Assembly: GCF_004965515.1 (NCBI RefSeq)
Contig: NZ_SSHH01000001.1
Location: 747,280 to 811,279 of the forward strand
DNA: 64,000 bases
Source: Alteraurantiacibacter aquimixticola
Lineage (GTDB): Bacteria > Pseudomonadota > Alphaproteobacteria > Sphingomonadales > Sphingomonadaceae
Direction: 5' to 3'
Shown: positions 51,925 to 59,739 of the stretch, in pieces
How positions within the stretch are numbered: the first letter of the stretch is position 1
Layout of the letters: every line of letters starts with the position of its first letter
Notes under the pieces: model-generated
Seen by the model: the letters and a program-made list of their open reading frames with translations, nothing else
Databases searched by the model: none
What the model was told of the DNA's origin: nothing
Made by a program: the position numbers and the translations under genes

Positions 51925-52521
51925 TCAGGGGTTGAGCAGGGTCCACAGCGTGGCCGGATCGGGCACGCCGGTGGGTGTCAGGCTGGTTTCTTGCTGGAAC
52001 TGGCGGAAGGCTTCCTTCAGCTCCTCGCTGTACTGCCCGTCTTCCGGGCCGGAATAGAGGCCGCGAATGCTGAGCGCGGCCTGCGCGCGGCGCAGGATCG
52101 TCTCGTAGACAAGCGCGCGGTTCTCGCTGTCGCCCACCTCCAGCAGGCGCGAGAATTGCGCGACCCGCAGCGGGCGGAAGCCCACCACCATGCGTTGCGT
52201 GACGCTGACCAGCGGATCCTCGGGATTATCCTTGCAATGGCTGTCGAGGATCAGGTCGAAGGCCGCGGCATTGTGCCACGGCGTCAGGTCGAACGTGTTC
52301 GGCTCATAAAGGTTTGCCGCGCTCAGATAGCCTTCGATGAAGCCGATCATGCGCTGGTATTCTGCCGATTGCCGGTCCTCCCGCGCCTGGGTGAAGCGGG
52401 CGCAGGTGAGGACACCCACTCCCTCGACGGCGAATTGCCGTGTCTCCTCCTCTTGCGCACTGGCTGGCGCCGGCGCGACGGCCAGCATCAGGGCCGCAGC
52501 GGCCCATAAACGGTAAGTCAT
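51925..52521 (-). CDS. Exported peptidoglycan-binding protein in the amyloid operon
   Basis: 198 residues from ATG 52521 (GGGAGGAAC upstream). Signal peptide ending ASAQ. The N-terminal domain has LTCARF and FIEGYLSAAN and later DSHCKDNPED, a two-cysteine helical pattern seen in HdeA/Rap1a-like small periplasmic proteins. The C-terminal 55 residues are a PG_binding_1 domain (LYSGPEDGQYSEELKEAF, TGVPDPATLWTLL). There is no such gene in the standard fapA-F operon. It could anchor the secretion pore or the fibre base to the cell wall. It ends 20 bases before the FapF-like start. Confidence 0.75.
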   Translation of the reverse strand: MTYRLWAAAALMLAVAPAPASAQEEETRQFAVEGVGVLTCARFTQAREDRQSAEYQRMIGFIEGYLSAANLYEPNTFDLTPWHNAAAFDLILDSHCKDNPEDPLVSVTQRMVVGFRPLRVAQFSRLLEVGDSENRALVYETILRRAQAALSIRGLYSGPEDGQYSEELKEAFRQFQQETSLTPTGVPDPATLWTLLNP

Positions 52522-52557
52522 TCTTGTTCCTCCCCAACAAAGGAAACTGCTAAGTGA

Positions 52558-53403
52558 TTAGAAACCGTGTCCTTTCATGGCGCTCAGCGCTTCCTGCGCG
52601 CGGACGACTTCCATGTTCTGGATGGCGTCGACGCCGAAGATCACCGAGGCGCTGTTATCGACCAGGTTGTGGTCGCTGTTCAGCACGGTCTGTTGCAGGA
52701 CCTGACCCACATCGCCGCCGACCAGCTGGCTTGTGCTGTCCGTCCCGTTATTGCCCGTCATCACGATGCCCAGCTGGTTGTCCGCCAGGCGGAATTGCAG
52801 GTGGTCACCGTCGCTGAAGGCCAGGTTCACCGGTCCGTTCACTTCCTGCATACCGGCCTGCGACAGTGCAGGGACGGCGGACGAGGGCACGATCATCATC
52901 TGCATGCCGTTCGCCGTGCTGTTGTCCGCTCCTGCGATCACATTGGCCTGCGCGGCGCCGGAGAAATCGGCGAGTCCGCCGATCGGCGTCACATTCTGCG
53001 GCGTGATATAGGGGACATAGCCTTCATGGCTGTCCGTCACATTCATGCCCTGGTCGCCCTCGCGCGCCCAGGCGATCATCAGCTGCGGGACGGGCTTGCC
53101 GCCATTCGGGGCGGACAGGAAATCGACATTGAACACCAGCCGGGCGAGCGTGGTGACGCCGCTGGAATCCTGCCAGCTGGTGAGCATGGTGATGCCGAAA
53201 TAGGAAACCGATTCCGGCGTCACGAACTTTCCGTGCATATCCGACAGCTCATCATCCGCCAGTTTTTGGTGCCCGGCGAGCGCTGTCAGATCGGGCGTGC
53301 TGGCCGACACCGGGACGGCGCAGGCGAGAAGGGCAAGGGCGGCGAGCGAGCTGCCTTTCCCCCATCTTGCGGACCTGTTTCGACAGGCTGGTTTGGGTGA
53401 CAT
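52558..53403 (-). CDS. FapE-position secreted protein
   Basis: 281 residues from ATG 53403 with GGAGGAG directly upstream; the longer upstream frame lacks a signal. A signal peptide runs to about residue 34 (ALLACAVPVSAS). Then comes KLADDELSDMHGKFVTPESV and a Ser/Asn/Gly-rich β-type body with SVIFGVDAIQNMEVVRAQEA near the end. I do not recognise the family by sequence alone. It lies directly after the C39 peptidase gene (11-base gap), where fapE is found in Pseudomonas, and its size and composition suit a minor fibre or export component. FapE identity is inferred from order. Confidence 0.5.
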   Translation of the reverse strand: MSPKPACRNRSARWGKGSSLAALALLACAVPVSASTPDLTALAGHQKLADDELSDMHGKFVTPESVSYFGITMLTSWQDSSGVTTLARLVFNVDFLSAPNGGKPVPQLMIAWAREGDQGMNVTDSHEGYVPYITPQNVTPIGGLADFSGAAQANVIAGADNSTANGMQMMIVPSSAVPALSQAGMQEVNGPVNLAFSDGDHLQFRLADNQLGIVMTGNNGTDSTSQLVGGDVGQVLQQTVLNSDHNLVDNSASVIFGVDAIQNMEVVRAQEALSAMKGHGF

Positions 53404-53414
53404 GATCTCCTCCA

Positions 53415-54173
53415 TCAGAATGAAAAGCCGCGGGTGAAGCCGAACTCGGCGACTTCGGCTCCCGGTATGCTTGCGTGCAAAGCCATCAGGCGCCGGGCCG
53501 AAAGCGGCTCCGGCGGCTGCAGCAGAACGGTTTGCGGGTCGTATCCTTCGCCGGCGACGACGAAGACGATATCGTTCCACGCCTCTTCGAAATCGGCGCG
53601 GCTCATGTTCCGGTTGCCAAGGGCGGGATCGCCGATCGCGACCCTGTCGTCCCAGGCGCGGCGGACGACCACGAAATGCTTGTATCCGCGGATATCCAGC
53701 AACGCGATCGAGGGCACTTCAAGCGCCTGGATCGTGGCGTAATCGACGCGGTATCCTTCGGCTTCATAGCCGACCATCTGCGCGTAATTCTTCATGTCGA
53801 GCAGCGAGAAGCCCTTCTGCCGCACGATGTCGGGATCGGCGATCCGCAGCATGTTGACGAGGACTTGCTCCTCGGTCGTCTCGCGGCCGAAGGCGAAGTT
53901 GAAAATGGTCGCCATCACCGCGGCGCCGCAGCTGAAATCGGTGCGCTGGCGCACCAGATTGTCGAACTTGCGGTCCTGCCAGCTGGTGACGGAGACCGGA
54001 ATAACGGGGGCATTGGAAGAAACGGCGCCCAGCCACAGCGGCGTCGCCTGGCCGCCGGGTGCGCTTGCGCAGGCGGAGAGCAGCGCCGCGGTGCCCGCAG
54101 CGGCCAGGCCTGCCGCGATCTTGCGGCGCACTCTGTCAGTCGTGATACCCTGTTTGCCCATCTTAGCCTTCAT
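53415..54173 (-). CDS. FapD-like C39-family cysteine peptidase, lipoprotein
   Basis: 252 residues from ATG 54173 (54161 also possible). Lipoprotein signal with lipobox LLSAC (Cys35). The peptidase C39 fold has the oxyanion Gln76 and catalytic Cys82 in RQRTDFSCGAAVMATI, His166 in GYKHFVVV and Asp182 in AIGDPALGN. FapD is the C39 protease of Pseudomonas amyloid export and is needed for fibre secretion. Here it follows the major fibre gene after a strong hairpin. The predicted lipid anchor would place it in the periplasm. Confidence 0.85.
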   Translation of the reverse strand: MKAKMGKQGITTDRVRRKIAAGLAAAGTAALLSACASAPGGQATPLWLGAVSSNAPVIPVSVTSWQDRKFDNLVRQRTDFSCGAAVMATIFNFAFGRETTEEQVLVNMLRIADPDIVRQKGFSLLDMKNYAQMVGYEAEGYRVDYATIQALEVPSIALLDIRGYKHFVVVRRAWDDRVAIGDPALGNRNMSRADFEEAWNDIVFVVAGEGYDPQTVLLQPPEPLSARRLMALHASIPGAEVAEFGFTRGFSF

Positions 54174-54284
54174 TCGCCTGTGTGTTGACTGGTCTCTGCG
54201 CTCCGGTCGGAGGAGAGGTGGTCGTGCCCCCCCTCCGCCCGGAAGGCGGACCGTATCTGTTGGGGGCATCGGTCTCGCCCCCGG

Positions 54285-54312
54285 GCTTCGGCCGCCCGGA
54301 AGCGGCCGAAGC
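54285..54312 (-). terminator. Strong intercistronic hairpin after the major amyloid gene
   Basis: Perfect 11-bp stem GCTTCGGCCGC/GCGGCCGAAGC with a six-base loop, 18 bases after the fapC-like stop and before the fapD-like gene. No T-run follows on the minus strand, so it probably acts as a partial terminator or 3' mRNA stabiliser that raises fibre-subunit expression above the downstream genes. Confidence 0.6.
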
Positions 54313-54329
54313 TGACGGTTCGGTTGGAC

Positions 54330-55358
54330 TTAGCTGGGGTCGCCGCCGCCACCGCCATTGTCGGCGGGCGCACCCGACGACGCAGCGATGGTGAGAGCGT
54401 TCAGCTGCTGGTTGCCGACGCCTGCTGCGAAGTTCACGCCGACATTGCCGGAGGTCCCTGCGATTTCGAGGCCGGTCACCAGGTTCTTGCTGTCCTGCTG
54501 TTCCACGAAGCTGAGCGTCGCGGTCTGGATCAGGCCGGCATTGGCTTCAGCCAGCGTCGTATCGGCGGCAACAGCCAGGGTCAGCAGGTTGGCCTGCTGA
54601 TTCAGGCTGCCTGCAGCCGCGTTGACACCGATATTGCCGGATCCGGCGATCGTGCCGCCCAGCACCGTGTTGCGGTCGCGGAAGTTGTTCAGCGCACCGC
54701 CCTGCTCAACGTCATCCTCGGGGAGGATTTCACCCGGGGTGGCGAGATGCGAAACACCCAGCAGCGACTGGAACGACGTGGTCGAAGCTTCCGACCAGCC
54801 GCCCATAGCTTCCTCGGACGTGTTGTTCGAGGTCGCCAGCGTGGCCGAGTTCATCTGCATGTTGAAGTAACCTGCAGCCAGGTTCACGCCGGTGTTGCCG
54901 GAGGAATCGATCGCGAACGTATCGACCGTGTTGACCACCGGAGCGAAGAAGCCGACGCGGATCTGCGGCTCGAACATGCCGTCTTCCAGATCATCGTTCG
55001 GGTCGTTGCCGGCTTCGCTCCAGCCACCGCCGAAGACGGGATCGACATAGCCGTTCTCGCCGTTCAGCTCGTTTTCCTCGCGATAGGTCACGGCCACGCC
55101 CTGCTGCAGCTGCTTGACGTCGTTGACGGCAACAGCCGAGCTGTCGACGTTGACCACGCCGCGCACGAGTGCGCCGCCCAGCAGGCCGACCAGCTTCCAG
55201 TAGGTCACATCGGTGGTGACGCTGGTGTCGATGTTGTTGGCATAGGCAATGTCCACGTCAGCATCGACATTGACTTCCAGCGACGAGCCCTCCTGTGCAA
55301 GCACGGGAGTGGCGATCACGGCCGAGGCCGCGACTGTTGAGAGAAGTAACTTCTTCAT
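54330..55358 (-). CDS. FapC-like major functional-amyloid subunit
   Basis: 342 residues; AAGGAG precedes ATG 55358. Signal peptide to about residue 21 (VLAQ). Three imperfect repeats share the pattern SGNxGVNxAAGxxNxQxN and lie at residues 153-175, 240-262 and 303-325, joined by linkers of 64 and 40 residues rich in Asn, Gln, Gly and Ser. Three Gln/Asn-Gly-Ala repeats separated by variable linkers are the hallmark of FapC and FapB. The tail is Gly/Asp rich. Its size and position third in the operon match FapC, the main fibre component. It should be exported by the FapF-like pore and form extracellular β-fibres. Confidence 0.82.
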   Translation of the reverse strand: MKKLLLSTVAASAVIATPVLAQEGSSLEVNVDADVDIAYANNIDTSVTTDVTYWKLVGLLGGALVRGVVNVDSSAVAVNDVKQLQQGVAVTYREENELNGENGYVDPVFGGGWSEAGNDPNDDLEDGMFEPQIRVGFFAPVVNTVDTFAIDSSGNTGVNLAAGYFNMQMNSATLATSNNTSEEAMGGWSEASTTSFQSLLGVSHLATPGEILPEDDVEQGGALNNFRDRNTVLGGTIAGSGNIGVNAAAGSLNQQANLLTLAVAADTTLAEANAGLIQTATLSFVEQQDSKNLVTGLEIAGTSGNVGVNFAAGVGNQQLNALTIAASSGAPADNGGGGGDPS

Positions 55359-55378
55359 CGGTAGTCTCCTTCATTCAC

Positions 55379-56008
55379 TCAAGGTTGTCCCCCCGCCAAG
55401 ACAGTCAGCGAGAAGGTGTTGGCGGAGGAGTTCCTCTCGCCGCCGATCAGGTTCGTCTGAAAAAGGCCACTGCCGCCGCTGAAGGCGTCATCGCTTACGC
55501 TGACGCTGTCATTGCGATGGGCAGAGGCTGTTTCAGTGCCCCCGTACGGTTCGGTGGGCGCACGCGACTGTTCCAGAAGCTGGTCCGTCAGTGCGCCGGA
55601 TTGTCCGATTGCCAGGCTTGCCAGATTGGCCGACTGGTTGTTCGAGCCGGCAGTCACATTGAGGCTGACGAGCCCCGAATTGCCGGAAAAGGCATCGCCG
55701 GAAATGGTCACGGCGGTTGCGCGGTCGCCGGCAGCATCCATGCCGTGCTGGACCACGTTTTCGCTGGCGATGGCGACTTCGCCGATGGCCAGGGCCGCGC
55801 TGCCCGCCTGCTGGTTGCCGTCGCCCGCCGCCATGTTGACCGCCAGCCGGCCGGACGTGCCGGAGAATTGGCCCGCCTCGACGATGGCCTCGTCCTGCAG
55901 GGTTTCCTGCACCGGCGGCTCGTCCTGCGCCTGCACCGCGGATGCGGCTCCCAGCGCGGGGATCAGGGCGGCGAGGGCGGCTGCGTGAAGTATGTTGAGG
56001 TGGTTCAT
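55379..56008 (-). CDS. FapB-like amyloid repeat protein (candidate nucleator)
   Basis: 209 residues, overlapping the upstream gene by ATGA. Signal peptide to about residue 27 (AVQAQ). Three repeats of the form SGxSGxxxxNxxxGxxNxxxN lie at residues 49-76, 108-135 and 178-205, related to those of the downstream protein but with shorter linkers. Two adjacent repeat proteins, the smaller first, is the fapB-fapC arrangement, where FapB nucleates fibres. No cysteine is present. It is followed by the FapC-like gene after 20 bases. Confidence 0.78.
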   Translation of the reverse strand: MNHLNILHAAALAALIPALGAASAVQAQDEPPVQETLQDEAIVEAGQFSGTSGRLAVNMAAGDGNQQAGSAALAIGEVAIASENVVQHGMDAAGDRATAVTISGDAFSGNSGLVSLNVTAGSNNQSANLASLAIGQSGALTDQLLEQSRAPTEPYGGTETASAHRNDSVSVSDDAFSGGSGLFQTNLIGGERNSSANTFSLTVLAGGQP

Positions 56009-56508
56009 TGTCCGCCTCCCGCAAGCGCGGACAGGCTGCCGAGCGCGCCGTCCAGCGCGTCCATCGAACGATCGATGGTGGAAGTGACGACGGATCCCAC
56101 CTGGGTCCCGCTGGCGAGCTGGCTGCCGCCCCCTGCCAGTTCTACCGTCTGGCCCATCTCGGCCAGGGCGCCGTTCTGCATTTGCGGAGAAGTCAGCTGT
56201 GCGGTGACCTGCGCAGTCTCGCCATCGGTCAGCGGCTTCAGGCCGTTGTCGAGAGTCGAGACGACCAGGCGGCCTGGCGCCGTGACCACCCGGTGGGTCT
56301 GACCGGGAAAGTATGGCGCACCGATCGTGTGGTGGACGTCGCGCGACACGATGATCGTGCCGTCTTCCGGTATTTCGGATCCGCTTGCCTCAGCCTCCTG
56401 CGCATTGGCGCAAGTTGCGGAAGCAAGCAGGCCTGCCAGGATAGCAGGCGTAAGTCTGCACGCGCCGGGCAGCATGCCCCGGCGTAACGTCGCGTTGCGG
56501 CGGTCCAT
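56005..56508 (-). CDS. FapA-position exported protein
   Basis: 167 residues from ATG 56508, with GGGAGGA upstream. Signal peptide ends near CANAQEAE. The body contains DGTIIVSRDVHHTIGAPYFP and a Gly/Ser/Ala-rich C-terminus (LGSLSALAGGGQ). I do not recognise it by sequence. It is the first gene of the operon and is translationally coupled to the fapB-like gene, as the periplasmic chaperone gene fapA is in Pseudomonas, and its size is close to FapA. The assignment is positional. Confidence 0.5.
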   Translation of the reverse strand: MDRRNATLRRGMLPGACRLTPAILAGLLASATCANAQEAEASGSEIPEDGTIIVSRDVHHTIGAPYFPGQTHRVVTAPGRLVVSTLDNGLKPLTDGETAQVTAQLTSPQMQNGALAEMGQTVELAGGGSQLASGTQVGSVVTSTIDRSMDALDGALGSLSALAGGGQ

Positions 56509-56750
56509 CAAATTCCTCCCACAGGCAGCCACGCTCTTGCGACAAGCGCGAGGAGCAATGCTGGCTAGGTGGTCCCCAAGTCGGATCGAAAGACTCGGTC
56601 CCGACGGACAAAGAGTAGGAGGAAGCGGTGGGGGGAATTATTGGAAAATCTACGTAACCAAAGTTGGTAGGGTTCCCCTGTGCGTCATCCATTCGTCATT
56701 AGGGAGGTGGCGAATTCCTACAAAATTCGACTTCGCCTGCCGGCGCGGAT
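56509..56750 (-). promoter_or_regulatory. Control region of the amyloid operon
   Basis: A 242-bp gap between the LuxR-type gene and the operon. It contains CTACGTAAC with TACGTA at 56651-56656, matching the hexamer in the fixL palindrome, followed by ACCAA-AG-TTGGT at 56657-56668. It probably includes binding sites for the adjacent LuxR-type regulator. Confidence 0.4.
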
Positions 56751-57332
56751 TCAAAGCGCGCAGGATTGCAGCTTGACCCACATCTCCTCGCGGCAGTTCA
56801 CGCCCATCTTCTCGTAGCAATGCTTGATATGCACGCGGACCGTGTGGATGGAGTTGGAGTGGTGGTTGGCAATCTCCTGCGGTGTCATCCCGGCAAACAG
56901 GTCCTCGATGATACGTGCCTCGCTCGGCGTCAGACCGAACAGCGCATTGAGGTCGGGCAGCTCGCGGCGGTGCATGGACTGTGCGGAAGCGAGCACCCAG
57001 CACACGTGATCGGGGCCGGTGGCCGCGGCGTGGATGAAGAGCGGGTCGACGTTTTCTGTCAGGCCGAGGCAGGCTGATCCGCGCTTGCCTTCGGCCACTT
57101 CGAGCAGGCTGGCGACCAGCCGGGCATCTTCCTCGCACACGGCGCGGACCTGCCCGTCGATATGCGCCAGCAACTCCTGCTTGCGGATCAGCTGCCAGGC
57201 CATGCGGCATGCGGCGACAAGACGGCCGCTGCGATCGAGCAACAGACGCGCGCGCCCATCGAGGGCGGACTGTGCCTGCAGTAGTGCTTCAGCGCCTTCG
57301 CGGCCCGGCCATGCCGGCAATTCGGTGTCCAT
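56751..57332 (-). CDS. LuxR-type transcriptional regulator of the amyloid operon
   Basis: 193 residues. The C-terminal helix-turn-helix is LTPSEARIIEDLFAGMTPQE followed by IHTVRVHIKHCYEKMGVN. The N-terminal 125 residues look PAS- or GAF-like (LLLDRSGRLVAACRMAWQLI) and contain several cysteines, so a redox or ligand sensor is possible. No receiver domain. It is directly upstream of the Fap-like operon on the same strand and is the natural candidate regulator. Confidence 0.85.
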   Translation of the reverse strand: MDTELPAWPGREGAEALLQAQSALDGRARLLLDRSGRLVAACRMAWQLIRKQELLAHIDGQVRAVCEEDARLVASLLEVAEGKRGSACLGLTENVDPLFIHAAATGPDHVCWVLASAQSMHRRELPDLNALFGLTPSEARIIEDLFAGMTPQEIANHHSNSIHTVRVHIKHCYEKMGVNCREEMWVKLQSCAL

Positions 57333-57430
57333 CGGCAGGCTCCGATCCTCCCTTGCTCGCCCCGGCCGATGCGGGGTGGGCAGGTGGCTAAGCAGAGGCG
57401 GGAGGATCGGTGTATGCGTAGACTTACTGA

Positions 57431-57448
57431 GGCGCTCCAGGCAGCGCC
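57431..57448 (-). terminator. Candidate hairpin after fadL-like gene
   Basis: GGCGCT-N6-AGCGCC, perfect 6-bp arms, between the FadL-like stop and the LuxR-type gene. No T-run, so weak. Confidence 0.3.
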
Positions 57449-57478
57449 AGGCCTCCCGTCAGGGCGTCTAGGCGTGGG

Positions 57479-58762
57479 TTAGAAGCTCCAGCCGAAGGAC
57501 ATGCCGAAGGAGGTCTCGGCGAGCCGGACATCCGCTTCGCCGCCGCCATAGGGCGCCGGGATCGAGCCGCTGCCTTCAACCGTGTTGCGCGGTGCGCGCA
57601 TGGCGAAGGCAGTCAGTTCCTTTCCGCCGCCAATGCCCAGCGTCGCACCCACGGTGAAGTGATCCTGCACCACGCCGGGGGCCAGGATGTTGATGAAGGT
57701 TTCGGAGGAGGGGACCGGATTGTCCGAGCGGCCATAGCCTGCGCGCAGGGTCAGGTCTTCGCTCACATCCACGCTGCCGCCGACCTTGAACACGGTGACA
57801 TCCTCCCAGCCGAAGCCGGGTCCGCCTTCCGCGCCGAAGGGTGTGCCGGTGAACAGCGGGGCGAGCGGATTGCCGACCGACTGGACTTCGGAATATTCGA
57901 TCCGCTTCACGTCCACGCCCAGCGTCACGCCCTCCACCGGCTGTACCGCGATACCCGCGCCATAGCTTTCGGGAACGTCGAAGCCGCCCTGTTGCGCGAA
58001 CAGGCCTGCGTAATCGTCGAAGCCGCCCGCCCAGATGCGCGACTGGTAGAAGGCGCCGACATTGATGCCCGGCGCCAACTCGCCCAGATAGCCGACGCGG
58101 AAACCGCCGCCGAAGGACCAGTCGGTGCCGTTATGGGTGAAGTGGGCAGGATCGGCGGACGCGGCGGTGAAGGGCTGGATTCCGGTCGCCCGGAAGCCCT
58201 GCACCAGCAGGATGGGCGATACGCCCAGCGAGTGCCCCTCGGCAAACTCCACCGCGATGGTGGGCGAGATGAAGACCTGCTTCAGGTCAACGCCCGCCGG
58301 GCCGGTGGCGCCAAAATTGGCAAAGGGATTGGCCTCGTAATCGGTGTTCATCCCGCCATTGCCATTGATGGTGAGCGCGACCGAGACATGGTCCGAAAGC
58401 GGGCGGACATAGCCGAATTCGGGCAGGATGAAGGGATTGGCGCCATTGCCCGAATAGTCGCCATCAAGGCCCGCACCATTGCCGGAAATCGTCGCGCCGC
58501 GATCGGGCACGAAGATCTCGACACCGAAATCGACGCGCTTTTCCAGCGCGGTGGCCGCGGCCGGATTGGTGGCGGTGGACAGCGCATCTTGCGGGAGCGC
58601 TATGGCGACGCCGCCCATGCCCTTGGCCTTCGCGCCGATGCCGTTGAGGAAGTATCCGTCGGTCGCCTGCGCCGGGCTGGCGGCGAGCAGTGCAAGCGCG
58701 CTGGCGGTGAAGGCGAAGGCCACGCGGGTGCGGATGGTGCGGGAAGCGGTGTGTGCGGACAT
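57479..58762 (-). CDS. OmpP1/FadL-family outer-membrane transporter
   Basis: 427 residues. Signal peptide ending AQAT, then the FadL opening [20 protein letters not shown] and [20 protein letters not shown] with the hatch-forming NPA motif, and a β-barrel ending [13 protein letters not shown]. These proteins carry long-chain fatty acids and other hydrophobic compounds across the outer membrane. It is divergent from the LOV regulator, so its expression may respond to light, but this is inference from position. Confidence 0.92.
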   Translation of the reverse strand: MSAHTASRTIRTRVAFAFTASALALLAASPAQATDGYFLNGIGAKAKGMGGVAIALPQDALSTATNPAAATALEKRVDFGVEIFVPDRGATISGNGAGLDGDYSGNGANPFILPEFGYVRPLSDHVSVALTINGNGGMNTDYEANPFANFGATGPAGVDLKQVFISPTIAVEFAEGHSLGVSPILLVQGFRATGIQPFTAASADPAHFTHNGTDWSFGGGFRVGYLGELAPGINVGAFYQSRIWAGGFDDYAGLFAQQGGFDVPESYGAGIAVQPVEGVTLGVDVKRIEYSEVQSVGNPLAPLFTGTPFGAEGGPGFGWEDVTVFKVGGSVDVSEDLTLRAGYGRSDNPVPSSETFINILAPGVVQDHFTVGATLGIGGGKELTAFAMRAPRNTVEGSGSIPAPYGGGEADVRLAETSFGMSFGWSF

Positions 58763-58932
58763 GTCGTGACCCTGTTTCGTTTTCTATTGCCCCCGTCTTG
58801 TCGGGGTTTGCGCCGCGGATATGGGGACAAGGGGTTCAGACGAAAGGAAGAATGCCTTTCGTACCAATCAGGCCAGCTTGTCCGCCGGCACTGGTTAATC
58901 GCGCAAAGCGCCGCTACATATGCACTGTGGGC
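58763..58932. promoter_or_regulatory. Divergent fadL / LOV-regulator control region
   Basis: It contains the perfect inverted repeat CGAAAGG-N7-CCTTTCG at 58841-58861 and the hexamer CTTGTC (58797-58802) with its complement GACAAG (58826-58831). These are candidate binding sites for the LOV-HTH regulator, which in EL222 binds near its own gene. Confidence 0.45.
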
Positions 58933-59547
58933 ATGGAGCAGGACATAACACCCGAGGCGTGGGTCGCCGATCTGATCAATGGGTCCCCCGTGGCATCGGT
59001 GGTCAGCAATCCGCGCCTTCACGACAATCCGATCGTCGCGTGCAACCAGGCCTTCCTCGACCTTACCGGCTATCCGGAAGAGGAAGTGGTCGGCCGCAAT
59101 TGCCGGTTCCTGGCCGGTCCGGATACCGAACCCTGGCTGACCGACGCCATCAAGGAAGGTGTCCGCGACAAGAAGCCGGTGATGGTCGAAATCCTCAATT
59201 ACAAGAAGGATGGAACGCCATTCCGCAACGCCGTGCTGGTGGCGCCCATCTTCGGCGACGATGATGAGCTGACCTATTTCCTTGGCTCGCAAGTGGAACT
59301 GGATGAGGATGCCCCCGGTCCCAGCATCTCGCGCCGGGCCAAGGCGGCCGAGAAGATTCGCACGCTGTCACCGCGCCAGCTGGAAGTGCTCAAGCTGGTC
59401 GCCTCCGGCCTCAGGAACAAGCAGATCGCCTGGGAACTGAGCCTGTCGGAAAAGACGGTGAAGATGCATCGCGGCATCGCGATGGAAAAGCTTGGCGCGA
59501 AGAGTGCGGCGGAGATGATCCGTCTCGCCGTGGAAGCGGGCATCTGA
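58933..59547 (+). CDS. EL222-like blue-light LOV-HTH transcription factor
   Basis: 204 residues from ATG 58933. The N-terminal LOV domain has the flavin-binding signature [20 protein letters not shown] with the photoactive Cys57, and [20 protein letters not shown]. The C-terminal LuxR-type helix-turn-helix reads [20 protein letters not shown] and [18 protein letters not shown]. The whole chain follows Erythrobacter litoralis EL222 closely, as I recall that sequence. Blue light forms a Cys-flavin adduct that frees the DNA-binding domain for dimerisation. Confidence 0.93.
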   Translation: MEQDITPEAWVADLINGSPVASVVSNPRLHDNPIVACNQAFLDLTGYPEEEVVGRNCRFLAGPDTEPWLTDAIKEGVRDKKPVMVEILNYKKDGTPFRNAVLVAPIFGDDDELTYFLGSQVELDEDAPGPSISRRAKAAEKIRTLSPRQLEVLKLVASGLRNKQIAWELSLSEKTVKMHRGIAMEKLGAKSAAEMIRLAVEAGI

Positions 59548-59739
59548 CACCGTCTTCGGGCCACATGCCCCAAGGTCCATATTCCGGCTTGGCTGCCCAA
59601 GCTTCATAAGGAGGCTGCATCGCAGTCGGACCTTCCTCGCGGAACAGCTTCTTCCCCCCTCCCGTTCCGCTCCCTCCATCCCATCAGATCCGGCTGCGAT
59701 GCCCCTTTTTCCTAAGGCGCATTCGCAGTTCGAGGCCGC

